Assembly: GCF_009299795.1 (NCBI RefSeq)
Contig: NZ_VIGP01000002.1
Coordinates: 544,898 to 608,897, forward strand
Length of the DNA: 64,000 nucleotides
DNA from: Brachybacterium subflavum
GTDB taxonomy: Bacteria; Actinomycetota; Actinomycetes; Actinomycetales; Dermabacteraceae
Direction: 5' to 3'
A model generated the notes under the pieces. That model did not search any database. It saw only the letters and a program-made list of their open reading frames with translations, and was not told the DNA's origin. The position numbers and the translations under genes were made by a program. Positions 1 to 8,614 of the stretch are shown here, one piece after another; within the stretch, counting starts at the first letter, position 1; every line of letters begins with the position of its first letter.

Positions 1-1156
1 GGACGTCGGCCGTCGCGGGGCATCCGGGCACGTCGAAGGGCTCCCGGGCGCGGCGGTAGAGGTGCCCGACCACAGGTTCGAGGCGGATGATCTCGCGGAG
101 GATCGCGGCCTTCTCCTCGCGGTCGCCGTGGAGGAACTCCGCGCGCAGCGTCTCGTCGTCCAGAAGGTGCCAGCACGCCATCACGAGGAACTCGCGGGTG
201 GTGATCATCCCGGCGCTCGCGTAGGTGACGCATTCGACGAGGATGTCGGTGCCGCGCGCGCCCTGGTCGAGCAGGTGGCTGATGACGTCGTCGGCAGGGT
301 GTCGGCGTCGGCGGCGGATCGCCGGGCGCACGTCGCGCAGGTGGAAGGCGGCGAGGGGACCCAGTCCGCGGGCGGCGGCGAGGGCCCATTGGGGCAGGGT
401 GCGGCCCCAGCGCGGGCGGGTGAGGTCGACGCCCGGCTGCCGCTGCAGGCGCACGAGCCTGTGCGACATGGCCTCCAGGGGCGAGGCGGTGAGGCCGACG
501 ATCTCGCGGCTCACCGCCACCGAGTAGAGCAGTGCGAGCTGACCGAGGTCGCAGCCTCCCTCGCGGACCGCCTCGCCGACGAGGCGGACGGCCTCGCGCT
601 CCATGGTCGCCGCGCTCGAGCGCTCGATGTGCTGCGGGGAGAAGAAGCGGCCGAGGGCGCGGCGCTGGGCGTCGTGGCCGGGCCCGTCGGACAGCAGGAT
701 CGGGTGGCGGCGCAGTCGGCCGCTCGGGATCGCCTCGGCGGTGAACCCCGCCTGGGTCGTGCCTCCACGGCGCCGGAGCACCTCGCGCGCCGCCCCGTGG
801 GGACGGATCCGCCAGACGCGCGGGATGCGGGCGGCACCCGTCCGGTCGGCACCAGCCAGGTCGACGCCCGTCCGCTCGACGCCCGTCCGCTCGAGGCCCG
901 TCCGGTCGATGCCGGCCCCGCCGACGCCAGCCAGACCGACGCTCCCCGAGCGCCCCGCTTCCGGCTCCGCCCCGGGGACGCGCGAGCCCCGGAACAGGGA
1001 CCGCAGGCCGACGGGGCCCGCGCCGGGGATGTCGCTGTGCAGCGGGCAGCCGCGCTCCTCGGGCCGGTCCGAGCGTCGGGCGCCGGGGCCACGGGGACCG
1101 GCCCCGCGGGTGGGCTCGCTGCCGGTGGGGTCACTGCCGGTGGGGCCGCGGCTCAC
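1..1156 (-). CDS. cytochrome P450, carotenoid-linked (3' end cut by window edge)
   Basis: About 385 residues are visible; the C-terminal part with the heme-ligand cysteine lies beyond position 1. The visible part includes a P450 core (IPRVWRIRPHG, then LLSDGPGHDAQRR), an I-helix reading ASAGMITTREF, and the K-helix ExxR as REIIRLEP. The GTG start at 1156 overlaps the crtE stop (GTGA) and is preceded by GAAGGGAGG. The first ~105 residues are an unusual Gly/Arg/Thr-rich extension with short in-frame repeats (ERTGV twice). The usual acidic residue of the I-helix [AG]Gx[DE]T motif is replaced (AGMITT). Position next to crtE/crtU suggests ring hydroxylation of isorenieratene, as reported for a P450 in Brevibacterium linens; this is inference. 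Confidence 0.85.
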   Translation of the reverse strand, partial: MSRGPTGSDPTGSEPTRGAGPRGPGARRSDRPEERGCPLHSDIPGAGPVGLRSLFRGSRVPGAEPEAGRSGSVGLAGVGGAGIDRTGLERTGVERTGVDLAGADRTGAARIPRVWRIRPHGAAREVLRRRGGTTQAGFTAEAIPSGRLRRHPILLSDGPGHDAQRRALGRFFSPQHIERSSAATMEREAVRLVGEAVREGGCDLGQLALLYSVAVSREIVGLTASPLEAMSHRLVRLQRQPGVDLTRPRWGRTLPQWALAAARGLGPLAAFHLRDVRPAIRRRRRHPADDVISHLLDQGARGTDILVECVTYASAGMITTREFLVMACWHLLDDETLRAEFLHGDREEKAAILREIIRLEPVVGHLYRRAREPFDVPGCPATADV

Positions 1157-2328
1157 CGCGCCCTCCCTTCGAGCTCCTCGATCACGGTGCCGAGCACGCG
1201 GGCGGCGGGCGCGGGGATCGCGTCCCCGGCCTCCGCCATGACATCGCGCGCCTGCGCCACCTCACGCGCCACGAGCGCCTGGACGTGCGCCTCGGCGCCG
1301 CAGTCCGCGAGCACGGTCCGCACGTGGCGTCCGTCGGGGGTGCAGAGGTCCGCGCGTCCCAGGGCCGCGTCGACGAGCGGCCAGTCCGGCGTGCCGCGGG
1401 CGAAGTCGGTGATCGCGGTCTGCTTGCCCTCGCGCAGGTCGGAGCTGGGGTCCTTGCCGTGCTCGGCGGCGGCCCCGAACACGGAGAGGGCGTCGTCCTG
1501 ATGCTGGAACGCGATGCCGAGGTGCCGCCCGGCGCTCGTGAGCGCCTCGCGCGCGGGATCGGGGGCGCCGGCCAGGACGCAGGCCGCACGCAGCGGCAGC
1601 TCGAAGCTGTAGGTCGCCGTCTTCGTGCGGGTCATCTCGGCGATCACGTCCGCGTCGGGGGCGATCACGCCGTCGCTGAGCGAGACGTCGAGGAACTCGC
1701 CGACGGCGGACTCGGCGACGGCGTCGCCGAGCGCGTCCAGCAGCGCGAGGCGCTCGGCGCGGGGCAGGTCCGCGCGGGCGAACACCTGGTGGGCCAGCGC
1801 GAGCATCTGGTCGCCGACGAGGACGGCGGTGCTGCGGGCCCAGTGGCTGCGGGTCCGGTGGCCGCGTTCCTCGTCCGTTCCCGCAGTGGCCGAGCCCGGG
1901 GCGAGCAGGGCGCCGACCAGGTTCGCGCGGCCGCGCCGGGTGAGGTCGTTGTCGATGACATCGTCGTGGAGGAGGAAGGCGAAGTGGAGCACCTCGAGCG
2001 CCGCGGCGAGACGCACCGCCTCGGCCCGTTCGGCGACGGGGCGGCCCGTGCGCGAGGGGAGAGCCGCGCTCAGGGCGTCGAACGTCTCCATCAGCAGACG
2101 CGGGCGCAGCAGTTTCCCTCCCTGCAGCTGCTCGGCGGCGAGCTCCCAGAGCTGCAGGACCTCGGACCCGTGGCGGCGTGCGCGCCGCGCGCCCTCGTCC
2201 ATCAGGCGTGCCGTCGCGCGGCGGACGTCCTCGCTCACCGACATGACGCCGGGGTCGTGCGGCGCGGCATCGACGCGGTCCTCGAGGGCATCGATCTCCT
2301 CCATCGCCTCGCTGCTCATCTCCACCAT
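1153..2328 (-). CDS. crtE: geranylgeranyl diphosphate synthase (polyprenyl synthetase)
   Basis: 391 residues of a trans-isoprenyl diphosphate synthase that should make GGPP for phytoene synthesis. GKLLRPRLL lies at residues 71-79 and the first aspartate-rich motif DDVID at 122-126. The second motif reads DDALSVFG followed by GKDPSSDLREGK, the shortened form common in actinobacterial enzymes. It is divergent from a MarR regulator and translationally coupled to the downstream P450 by a 4-base overlap. In Corynebacterium glutamicum the equivalent crtE is controlled by the divergently encoded MarR-type CrtR, which responds to GGPP; the same layout here suggests similar control. Confidence 0.93.
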   Translation of the reverse strand: MVEMSSEAMEEIDALEDRVDAAPHDPGVMSVSEDVRRATARLMDEGARRARRHGSEVLQLWELAAEQLQGGKLLRPRLLMETFDALSAALPSRTGRPVAERAEAVRLAAALEVLHFAFLLHDDVIDNDLTRRGRANLVGALLAPGSATAGTDEERGHRTRSHWARSTAVLVGDQMLALAHQVFARADLPRAERLALLDALGDAVAESAVGEFLDVSLSDGVIAPDADVIAEMTRTKTATYSFELPLRAACVLAGAPDPAREALTSAGRHLGIAFQHQDDALSVFGAAAEHGKDPSSDLREGKQTAITDFARGTPDWPLVDAALGRADLCTPDGRHVRTVLADCGAEAHVQALVAREVAQARDVMAEAGDAIPAPAARVLGTVIEELEGRAR

Positions 2329-2469
2329 CGTCCCCCTGTCTGCACGGTATCCGCACCGCGCGCACCCGCGGATCCCAGCGGCGCCGCGGAGTGACTCAGC
2401 ATCTCACCTTCCCCGGAAAGATTCCAGCCGTGGAAGCAGAAATCGTCGGCCGGCAGTAGGGTGGCCGCC
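2329..2469. promoter_or_regulatory. crtE / marR divergent control region
   Basis: This 140-base gap must hold both divergent promoters. It contains a perfect inverted repeat TTCCA-GCCG-TGGAA at 2422-2435, overlapped on its left by GGAAAGATTCC (2415-2425). This is a candidate operator for the adjacent MarR protein. No clear -35/-10 pair could be assigned. Confidence 0.4.
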
Positions 2470-3105
2470 ATGACCGAGCCCGGCACGAGCGACACCGCCG
2501 CACCCGAGTCCCCCGCGAGCGCCCGCGGCCGTCGTCCCTGGCGCGTCCACGACCTCGCGGCGAGCGATCCCGATGGGGAGCTCGCCGACCGTTCTGGGCT
2601 CGACGAGTCCGCCGAGCATGAGATCGACGAGCTGATGGCGGCGCTCGTCGCCCTGCGCCGGGCCGAGGAGGAGCTCTCCACCGCGTCGCGGGCCTTCATG
2701 GACCTCGGCGCGACGGACATGCGCGCGCTGCACTACCTCATCGCCGCCGCCCACACGGGGGAGCTGGCGACGCCGGGGGTCCTCGGCGAGCACCTGGGCA
2801 TCTCCTCGGGCGCGACGACGAAGCTGCTGGACCGGCTCGCGCGCGGAGGGCACATCACGCGCGGGCACCACCCCGCGGACCGTCGGGCGGTGACGATCGC
2901 CGTCTCCCCCTCCACCCGCCGTGCGGCGATGGACTCGATGGGGCGGCAGCAGGCGGGGCGCGTGCGCGCCGCCGCCCGTCTGAGCTCGGCCGAGCGCGGG
3001 GCCGTCACCCGTTTCCTGCTCGACATGGCCCGGGAGCTGTCCCCCACCGGCCTGGACTGGGCAGAGGGCGCGACGAGGAGTGCGGGGGCGCCGCATGCAC
3101 GGTGA
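2470..3105 (+). CDS. MarR-family regulator, CrtR-like
   Basis: About 211 residues with a winged-helix MarR core: LGATDMRALHYLIAAA, then LGEHLGISSGATTKLLDRL as the recognition region, and the wing GHHPADRRAVTIAVS. A disordered N-terminal stretch of about 50 residues precedes it. ATG at 2470 follows AGTAGGG; an in-frame GTG at 2461 is an alternative. Its 3' end overlaps the start of crtYc by 11 bases, so it heads the crtYc-crtYd-crtU operon and is divergent from crtE. By analogy with C. glutamicum CrtR it probably represses carotenoid genes in response to an isoprenoid diphosphate (inference). Confidence 0.85.
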   Translation: MTEPGTSDTAAPESPASARGRRPWRVHDLAASDPDGELADRSGLDESAEHEIDELMAALVALRRAEEELSTASRAFMDLGATDMRALHYLIAAAHTGELATPGVLGEHLGISSGATTKLLDRLARGGHITRGHHPADRRAVTIAVSPSTRRAAMDSMGRQQAGRVRAAARLSSAERGAVTRFLLDMARELSPTGLDWAEGATRSAGAPHAR

Positions 3106-3454
3106 GTACCTGATCCTGCTGGGGCTGTGCCTGCTGGTGACTCTGCCGCTCGAGTTCGTGATCGGCGCGCGCGTGCACCGCAGTCCGCGTCGGCTGCTCG
3201 CGGCCCTGCTCCCCACCGTGATCATCTTCCTGGTCTGGGACTACGTCGGCATCCACCGCCATCACTGGTGGTACGACCCGGCGAAGATCTCCGGGATCAC
3301 CCTGCCCGGCGGCATGCCGCTCGAGGAGCTGCTGTTCTTCCTGGTGATCCCGATCTGCGCGCTGCTCACCCTCGAGGCCGTGGAGATCCTGCTCGGCCGG
3401 ATCCGCCGTCGGGCCCGCCCCGCCGATGAGGAGCGGAGGGCACGGAATGCCTGA
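3095..3454 (+). CDS. crtYc: lycopene cyclase subunit, heterodimeric type
   Basis: 119 residues with three hydrophobic helices; starts MHGEYLILLGL and includes FLVWDYVGIHRHHWWYD and GITLPGGMPLEELLFFLVIP. The PxE(E) motif (PLEELLFF) is typical of the half-size CrtYc/CrtYd (or CrtYe/f) lycopene cyclases of actinobacteria and of the repeats in fungal CrtYB. It should act in the membrane together with the next gene to close the rings of lycopene. ATG at 3095 lies inside the end of the marR gene, indicating coupling. The presence of crtU suggests the product is beta-carotene, not a C50 carotenoid. Confidence 0.9.
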   Translation: MHGEYLILLGLCLLVTLPLEFVIGARVHRSPRRLLAALLPTVIIFLVWDYVGIHRHHWWYDPAKISGITLPGGMPLEELLFFLVIPICALLTLEAVEILLGRIRRRARPADEERRARNA

Positions 3455-3845
3455 GTACACGATCCTCACCGTGTTCGCGCTGGTCGCCGTGCCCGCGCTC
3501 GAGCTGCTGTGGCTGCGCACGGGCCTCTTCCGCCGCCCCGCCTACTGGATCTCGATGGCCATCGTGCTGGGCTTCCAGATCCTCGTGGACGGCTGGCTCA
3601 CGAAGCTCTCCGCCCCGATCGTGCTCTACGACGACGCGATGACCCTGGGCATCCGCTTCCCCTTCGACATCCCCGTCGAGGACTTCGGCTTCGGCGCCGC
3701 GATGGTCACGGTGACCATGCTGCTGTGGGTGCGCGCGGGATCGAAGAGCGTGAAGGATGCGGAGGGGTCGGAGGGTCCGGCAGCACCGGTGGTCGACGAA
3801 GGGCCGACGGCTTCTGCCGACGGGCGCGAGCGGGCGCGCCGATGA
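3447..3845 (+). CDS. crtYd: lycopene cyclase subunit, heterodimeric type
   Basis: 132 residues, partner of CrtYc. Starts MPEYTILTVFALVAVPALELLWL after the ribosome site GGAGGG (3435-3440) and overlaps crtYc by 8 bases. Contains the conserved cyclase segments LGIRFPFDIPVEDFGFGAA (PxEDFGF) and three to four membrane helices. The final ~35 residues are a hydrophilic tail not needed for the fold. Its stop overlaps the crtU start (ATGA), so both half cyclases and crtU are coupled. Confidence 0.9.
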   Translation: MPEYTILTVFALVAVPALELLWLRTGLFRRPAYWISMAIVLGFQILVDGWLTKLSAPIVLYDDAMTLGIRFPFDIPVEDFGFGAAMVTVTMLLWVRAGSKSVKDAEGSEGPAAPVVDEGPTASADGRERARR

Positions 3846-5488
3846 GCGCGCGTCCCGGCCGTGATCGCCGCGCGGTCCTCCATCGCGGGCCGACGGGGCG
3901 CGAGAGAGCGCTGCTCAGTCCCGGCGGCGCGCCGACGGCCGGTCACGACGACGCGCCGACGGCGGACGTCGTGGTGATCGGCGGCGGGATCGCCGGCATC
4001 TCCGCGGCCACCCTCCTCGCCGAGCGCGGCGTGCGCGTGCACCTGCTGGAGGCCCGTGAGACCTGGGGCGGGCGGGCGCGCTCCTGGGACCTGGGCGAGG
4101 GGCGCTCGATGAGCCGCGGCTTCCACGCCTTCTTCCGCCAGTACTACACGCTGCGCCGACTGCTCGCGCGCACCTCCCCCGATCTCGGGATGCTGCGGGA
4201 CATCGGCGACTATCCGCTGCAGCTCGCCGACGGTCCGCGCGACACCTTCCGCGGCATCCCCCGCACCCCGCCGTGGAGCGTCGCGGCCTTCGCCCTGCGC
4301 AGCGACAGCTTCCCGCTGCGGGAGCTCGCGCGGGTCGACGTGCCCCGCGCCCTCGACCTGCTGCGCGTCGACTTCCCCGGCACCTTCCGCGCGCTGGACG
4401 GGAAGAGCGCGCAGGACGTCCTCGATGACCTGCGCTTCCCGCACGACGCCCGCCATCTCGCGCTCGAGGTCTTCGCCCGCTCCTTCTTCGCCGACCCGAG
4501 CGTTTTCTCCGGCGGGGAGCTGGTGGGCATGTTCCACGCGTACTTCATGGGGTCCGCGGAGGGACTGATCTTCGACGTCCCCGTCGACGCCTACTCCCCC
4601 ACCCTCTGGGATCCGCTGGTCGAGCGGCTGCGGGGGCTCGGGGCCGACGCGCGCACCGGCGTCGCCGTCCACGGGATCGAGAGCATGCACAGGGCCGATA
4701 GCACGCATCGGTTCGAGAGCATGCACGGGGCCGACGGGCCCGTGACGCCGGGCGCCCGCGACCTGCTGGTCTCGACGTCCGAGGGAGAGCTGCACACCGA
4801 CGCCGTCGTGCTCGCCGCCGATCCCCGCTCCGCGCGAGACCTGCTCGGGGGCACCGCGTCCCCCGTGCCGGGATGGGACGGCTGGCTCGCGCGGGTCGCA
4901 GCCCAGCGCAACGCCCCGGCGTTCGCGGTGCTGCGGCTGTGGCTGGACCGCCCGGCCGCGCCCGAGGCCCCCGCGTTCCTGGGGACCAGCGGCTTCGGTC
5001 CGCTGGACAACGTCTCGGTGCTCGACCGCTTCGAGCGGACTGCCGGCGACTGGGCGCGTCGCCACGGCGGGAGCGTGGTCGAGCTGCACGCCTACGCGCT
5101 CGAGGGATCCCGCACGCCGGCCGACGACGAGCGCCTGCGCGCCGAGCTCCTGCGGCAGCTGCACCGCCTGCACCCCGAGCTCGCGGACGCCCGCATCCTC
5201 CACGAGCAGTGGCTGATCGAGGACGACTGCCCGCTGGTCGGCATCGAGCCGTGGGACGAGAGACCCGGCGTCGGCAGCCCGGATGCTCGCCTCGTCGTCG
5301 CCGGCGACTGGCTGCGCACCCGCGAGCCGGTCGCCCTCATGGAGCGCGCCGCCCTCACGGGCGTGCAGGCGGCGAACAGCCTGCTCGCCCGCTGGGGCGT
5401 GCGCGGCGAGGACTGGTGGACCGTTCCGATGACCGGCGTGCTGCGCAGACCTCACCGGGGCGGACGCGGGCCGCTGCGTCGGCGCTAG
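3842..5488 (+). CDS. crtU: beta-carotene desaturase/methyltransferase (isorenieratene synthase)
   Basis: 548 residues. An FAD-binding dinucleotide fold begins near residue 41 (ADVVVIGGGIAGISAATLLAERG), followed by the CrtU-type region MSRGFHAFFRQYYTLRR. The C-terminal FAD motif reads LVVAGDWLRTREPVALMERAALTGVQAAN. This family converts beta-ionone rings to aromatic 1,2,5-trimethylphenyl rings, giving isorenieratene. Residues near 280-300 hold a small in-frame duplication (IESMHRAD / FESMHGAD). The gene ends on a CTAG shared with the stop codon of the convergent crtBI gene. Confidence 0.92.
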   Translation: MSARPGRDRRAVLHRGPTGRERALLSPGGAPTAGHDDAPTADVVVIGGGIAGISAATLLAERGVRVHLLEARETWGGRARSWDLGEGRSMSRGFHAFFRQYYTLRRLLARTSPDLGMLRDIGDYPLQLADGPRDTFRGIPRTPPWSVAAFALRSDSFPLRELARVDVPRALDLLRVDFPGTFRALDGKSAQDVLDDLRFPHDARHLALEVFARSFFADPSVFSGGELVGMFHAYFMGSAEGLIFDVPVDAYSPTLWDPLVERLRGLGADARTGVAVHGIESMHRADSTHRFESMHGADGPVTPGARDLLVSTSEGELHTDAVVLAADPRSARDLLGGTASPVPGWDGWLARVAAQRNAPAFAVLRLWLDRPAAPEAPAFLGTSGFGPLDNVSVLDRFERTAGDWARRHGGSVVELHAYALEGSRTPADDERLRAELLRQLHRLHPELADARILHEQWLIEDDCPLVGIEPWDERPGVGSPDARLVVAGDWLRTREPVALMERAALTGVQAANSLLARWGVRGEDWWTVPMTGVLRRPHRGGRGPLRRR

Positions 5489-8091
5489 ATCGCGGGCGGG
5501 GAATCGGGCGCGCGCAGCGGCTCCGGCAGGGGCGTGCTGCTCGTGTCCCCGCGCAGGCGCTTGAGCACGTTCTCGGCGCTGATCAGGCACATCGGCACCC
5601 CGATGCCCGGCACGGTGGTGCCTCCGGCATAGAGCAGGCCCTCGACCCTGCGGCTGCGGTTGCTGCCGCGCAGGAACGCGGACTGGCGCAGGGTGTGGGC
5701 GGGGCCGAGGGCGCTGCCGCGCCAGGAGTGGAAGGCATCGGTGAAGTCCCCGGGACCGACGGTGCGGCGCACCACGACGCGCTCGGCGAGGTCGGGCACG
5801 TGCGCCCAGTCGGCGATCTGCGCGATCGCCCGGTCCACGGCCCGCTCGACCTCTGCGTCGCCCGCGCCGTCGATGCCGCCGCGGCCGATGCCCCGGCCGT
5901 CGGCCGTCTCCGGGGCGACCGGGATCAGCACGAACAGGTTCTCGTCCCCGGCGGGCGCGACCGACGGGTCGGTGCGCGAGGGTGTGCACACGTAGATGCT
6001 CGCGGGGTCCGGGGCCCGGGTCGCCCCCTCGACGCTGCTCGTGGTGATCTGCGCGAAGTTGCGGTCCCAGTCGTCCGTGAACAGGAGCGTGTGGTGCAGC
6101 AGCTCGGGCACGCGCCCGCGCACGCCGAGCATCGCGAGCACGGCGCCCGGGCCGGAGGTCCGCGACCTCCAGCTGCGCTCGGGATACGTCTGCAGCGTGC
6201 GCGGCAGCAGGGAGGTCTCCGTGTGGTGGAGGTCCGCCGCGGAGACCACGACGTCCGCGTCTATCGCCTCGGTCCCGCCGCTGCCGTCTGCGGGCCGGGC
6301 GTCGACTCCGGTCACCCGCGTCCGCCCCAGCTCCGTGGTGCGGATACGCGTCACCTCGACGCCGGTGCGGATCTCGGCGCCGGCATCCTCGGCCAGTCCC
6401 CGCAGCACCTCGATGAACCGGGTGAAGCCGCCGCGCGGGTAGCGCACGCCGTCCTCGAGGTCCATGGCGCTCATCAGGTGGTAGAGGCTCGGGGCGGTGC
6501 GGGGCGTGGCGCCGAGGAAGACGGCGGGGTAGCCGAGGACCTGGCGCAGACGGGTGTCGGCCACGGTGCGCGCGGCGAGGTCGTGGAGCGATTCGCCCAG
6601 CAGGCGGACGAGGGATCCGGCGCGCGGCGCGAGGCGCAGCAGGGTGCGCGCGGGGACGGCCGAGAACGTGGTGTACAGGAAGGAGGAGGTCGCCATCTCG
6701 TAGGCGTCGCGCGCGGAGTCCAGGTGGGCGCGCAGGGCGTCGCCGGCGCCGGTCTCCTCGGCCTCGAAGGCGGCGGCGGAGCGCTCGCGGTCGCCGAAGA
6801 GGTCCAGCGGGTGCGCGTACTCCTCGCCCAGGACGCGGTAGGCGGGGTCGAGGTCCACGAGGTCCAGGTGGTCCTCGATCCGCTCGCCGAGCAGCGCGAA
6901 GTAGTGCTCGAAACACTCGCGCATGAGCCACCAGGAGGGGCCGGTGTCGAAGGTGAAGCCGCCCTCGCGCCAGGTGCCCGCCCGCCCGCCGGCCTCCTGC
7001 CCGCGCTCGAGCACGATGACCCGATGCCCTTCGGTCGCGAGCAGTGCGGCCGTGGCGAGCCCCGCGATGCCGCCGCCGATGATCACGACGCGTCGGGCGT
7101 CGGCCCGAGGGGCAGGGGCCGAGGCCTTCTCCGAAGCCGGGGCCGCCCCCGCGCGCGCGGCCGGGGCCGGCTCGGGGTCCGCGGCCGCGCCCGCAGCCGG
7201 GCCCGCGGAGACCCTGCGCCCCGGGAGGGCGGCGCGTGCGGCGATGAGCGCCTTCTGCGCGGTGGGGACCCGCACGCGCCGTGCGCGCAGGACCTCGGCG
7301 GGAGTGCGCCGCAGGCGCGTCGAGAGCGCGGCGAACAGATCGTGGGCGGACTGCACGGCCGCCCTGCTCGAGACGGGCAGGTGGGCGATCGCGCCCTGGG
7401 CGCGCGCGAGGTCCTGATCGATGTCGTCGAGCAGGTCGAGCTTCTGGCGCTCGGTGGGCCCGTGCAGGTCGATGCCGGGGAAGTAGGTGCGCCCGCGCCC
7501 GTCGGCGTCGTCGCGCAGGTCCCGCAGGAAGTTCACCTTCTGGAAGGCGGCCCCCAGGCTGCGCGCGCCCTCGACGAGCGACGGGCTGGGCTCCACGGGG
7601 TGGTCGGCGCCGTCGGTCGCGAAGACGCGCAGGCACATCAGCCCGACCACCTCGGCGGAGCCGTCGACGTAGCGGTCGAAGCTCGCGTCGGTGTGGGAGG
7701 TCACCTCGAGATCGGCCCGCATGGAGGCGAAGAAGGGACGGGTGAGGTCGGTGTCGATCCCGCAGGCGCGGGAGGTGGAGGCGAAGGCGTGGATGACGAG
7801 ATCGGTGCTGAAGCCCGCCGCCATGGCGGCCTCGGTGCGCTCCTCGTAGTCGTCCAGGGCAGCCGCGATCAGGCGTGCGCCGGCGCCGCTGCCGGCCGCG
7901 GCGCCGTCGACGATCTCGTCGGCGATCCGCACGAGGGCGTAGATGCTGCGCACGCGGGTGCGCACGGGCTCTCGCAGCAGGCGCGTGGCCAGTCCGAAGC
8001 TCGAGGAGTAGCGGCCGATGACGCGCTCGGCGGCGGCCTCGGCGGTGCGGCGGAAGTCGTCGGCCGCCTGCTGCTGGAGGCTGTGCTTCAT
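5485..8091 (-). CDS. crtBI: phytoene synthase-phytoene desaturase fusion (CrtB-CrtI)
   Basis: One uninterrupted frame of 868 residues. Residues 1-290 are a complete phytoene synthase (GRYSSSFGLATRLL; first Asp motif DEIVD at 58-62; second in NFLRDLRDDADGRGRTYFP near 187-205). Residues 291-332 are an Ala/Pro-rich linker. From residue 333 comes a complete CrtI-type desaturase with FAD motif VVIIGGGIAGLATAALL and C-terminal YAGGTTVPGIGVPMCLISAENV. The two enzymes are normally separate, often overlapping genes; here they would be tethered, perhaps channelling phytoene to lycopene. ATG at 8091 follows CGGAGG. It forms an operon with the upstream marR gene (34-base gap). Confidence 0.93.
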   Translation of the reverse strand: MKHSLQQQAADDFRRTAEAAAERVIGRYSSSFGLATRLLREPVRTRVRSIYALVRIADEIVDGAAAGSGAGARLIAAALDDYEERTEAAMAAGFSTDLVIHAFASTSRACGIDTDLTRPFFASMRADLEVTSHTDASFDRYVDGSAEVVGLMCLRVFATDGADHPVEPSPSLVEGARSLGAAFQKVNFLRDLRDDADGRGRTYFPGIDLHGPTERQKLDLLDDIDQDLARAQGAIAHLPVSSRAAVQSAHDLFAALSTRLRRTPAEVLRARRVRVPTAQKALIAARAALPGRRVSAGPAAGAAADPEPAPAARAGAAPASEKASAPAPRADARRVVIIGGGIAGLATAALLATEGHRVIVLERGQEAGGRAGTWREGGFTFDTGPSWWLMRECFEHYFALLGERIEDHLDLVDLDPAYRVLGEEYAHPLDLFGDRERSAAAFEAEETGAGDALRAHLDSARDAYEMATSSFLYTTFSAVPARTLLRLAPRAGSLVRLLGESLHDLAARTVADTRLRQVLGYPAVFLGATPRTAPSLYHLMSAMDLEDGVRYPRGGFTRFIEVLRGLAEDAGAEIRTGVEVTRIRTTELGRTRVTGVDARPADGSGGTEAIDADVVVSAADLHHTETSLLPRTLQTYPERSWRSRTSGPGAVLAMLGVRGRVPELLHHTLLFTDDWDRNFAQITTSSVEGATRAPDPASIYVCTPSRTDPSVAPAGDENLFVLIPVAPETADGRGIGRGGIDGAGDAEVERAVDRAIAQIADWAHVPDLAERVVVRRTVGPGDFTDAFHSWRGSALGPAHTLRQSAFLRGSNRSRRVEGLLYAGGTTVPGIGVPMCLISAENVLKRLRGDTSSTPLPEPLRAPDSPPAI

Positions 8092-8125
8092 CAGCGCCTC
8101 CGCCCTTCGTCGCCCGCGCGGGCGA

Positions 8126-8614
8126 TCAGCTGTTGTCGACGTCGTGGTTCATGCGCCGCAGGAAGTCGATGACCACGGCCCGCTCCTGCGGGCTCAGGGA
8201 CGACGCCACCTCGTGCATGCGCGCGTGGGTGTCCTCCAGTGTGCGCCGCACCTGCTGCTCCCCGCGAGGGGTGGGGGCGACGGCGGTCGAGCGGCGGTCG
8301 TCGGTATGAGGCGTCCGCTCGGCGAAGCCGTGGCGCACCAGCCTGTCGACGAGGGCGCTCGCCGAGGCCTCGCGCACCTCGAGCCTGGCCGCGAGGTCCC
8401 TCTGCCGCAGCACCGTCCCTGCGCCGCGGGCGGCGAGCAGATGGCGCATGGCCAGCAGGTCCTTCTCGCCCATCTGCATGTGCTCGCGGATCCGGGACCG
8501 CATGCGGTGGCCGGACTCCTGGTAGACGCGCAGCTCCTCGAGCAGCTCGGTCGCCGTGGGCGAGGCCTCGTGGGAGGGCGGGTACCAGAAGCCGTCGGCC
8601 GATGCGGAGTCCAC
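8126..8614 (-). CDS. MarR-family regulator upstream of crtBI
   Basis: 162 residues from a GTG at 8614 preceded by AGGAGG; frames further upstream are open but lack such a site. Core features: MGEKDLLAMRHLLAARG, helix-turn-helix LAARLEVREASASALVDRLVRHG, wing TDDRRSTAVAPTPRGE, and a C-terminal dimer helix ending FLRRMNHDVDNS. It is co-transcribed with crtBI and divergent from the ferrochelatase gene, so it may link carotenoid and heme branches (inference). It is a different protein from the MarR at 2470. Confidence 0.85.
   Translation of the reverse strand: MDSASADGFWYPPSHEASPTATELLEELRVYQESGHRMRSRIREHMQMGEKDLLAMRHLLAARGAGTVLRQRDLAARLEVREASASALVDRLVRHGFAERTPHTDDRRSTAVAPTPRGEQQVRRTLEDTHARMHEVASSLSPQERAVVIDFLRRMNHDVDNS

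Noticed and set aside
62-1501. Long rightward open frame of 479 codons
   Set aside because: Antisense to the P450 and crtE genes; low-complexity Ala/Arg/Gly translation with no domain. Shadow of high-G+C coding DNA.
3626-7636. Leftward frame of 1336 codons across crtYd, crtU and crtBI
   Set aside because: Arg/Pro/Ala-rich translation with no domain; overlaps genes with clear enzymatic motifs.
5485-8091. Two separate genes crtB and crtI with a programmed frameshift
   Set aside because: The frame is continuous through the linker with no stop, so a fusion is the simpler reading.
4873-8172. Rightward frame of 1099 codons
   Set aside because: Antisense to crtBI and out of frame with crtU; no recognisable protein.
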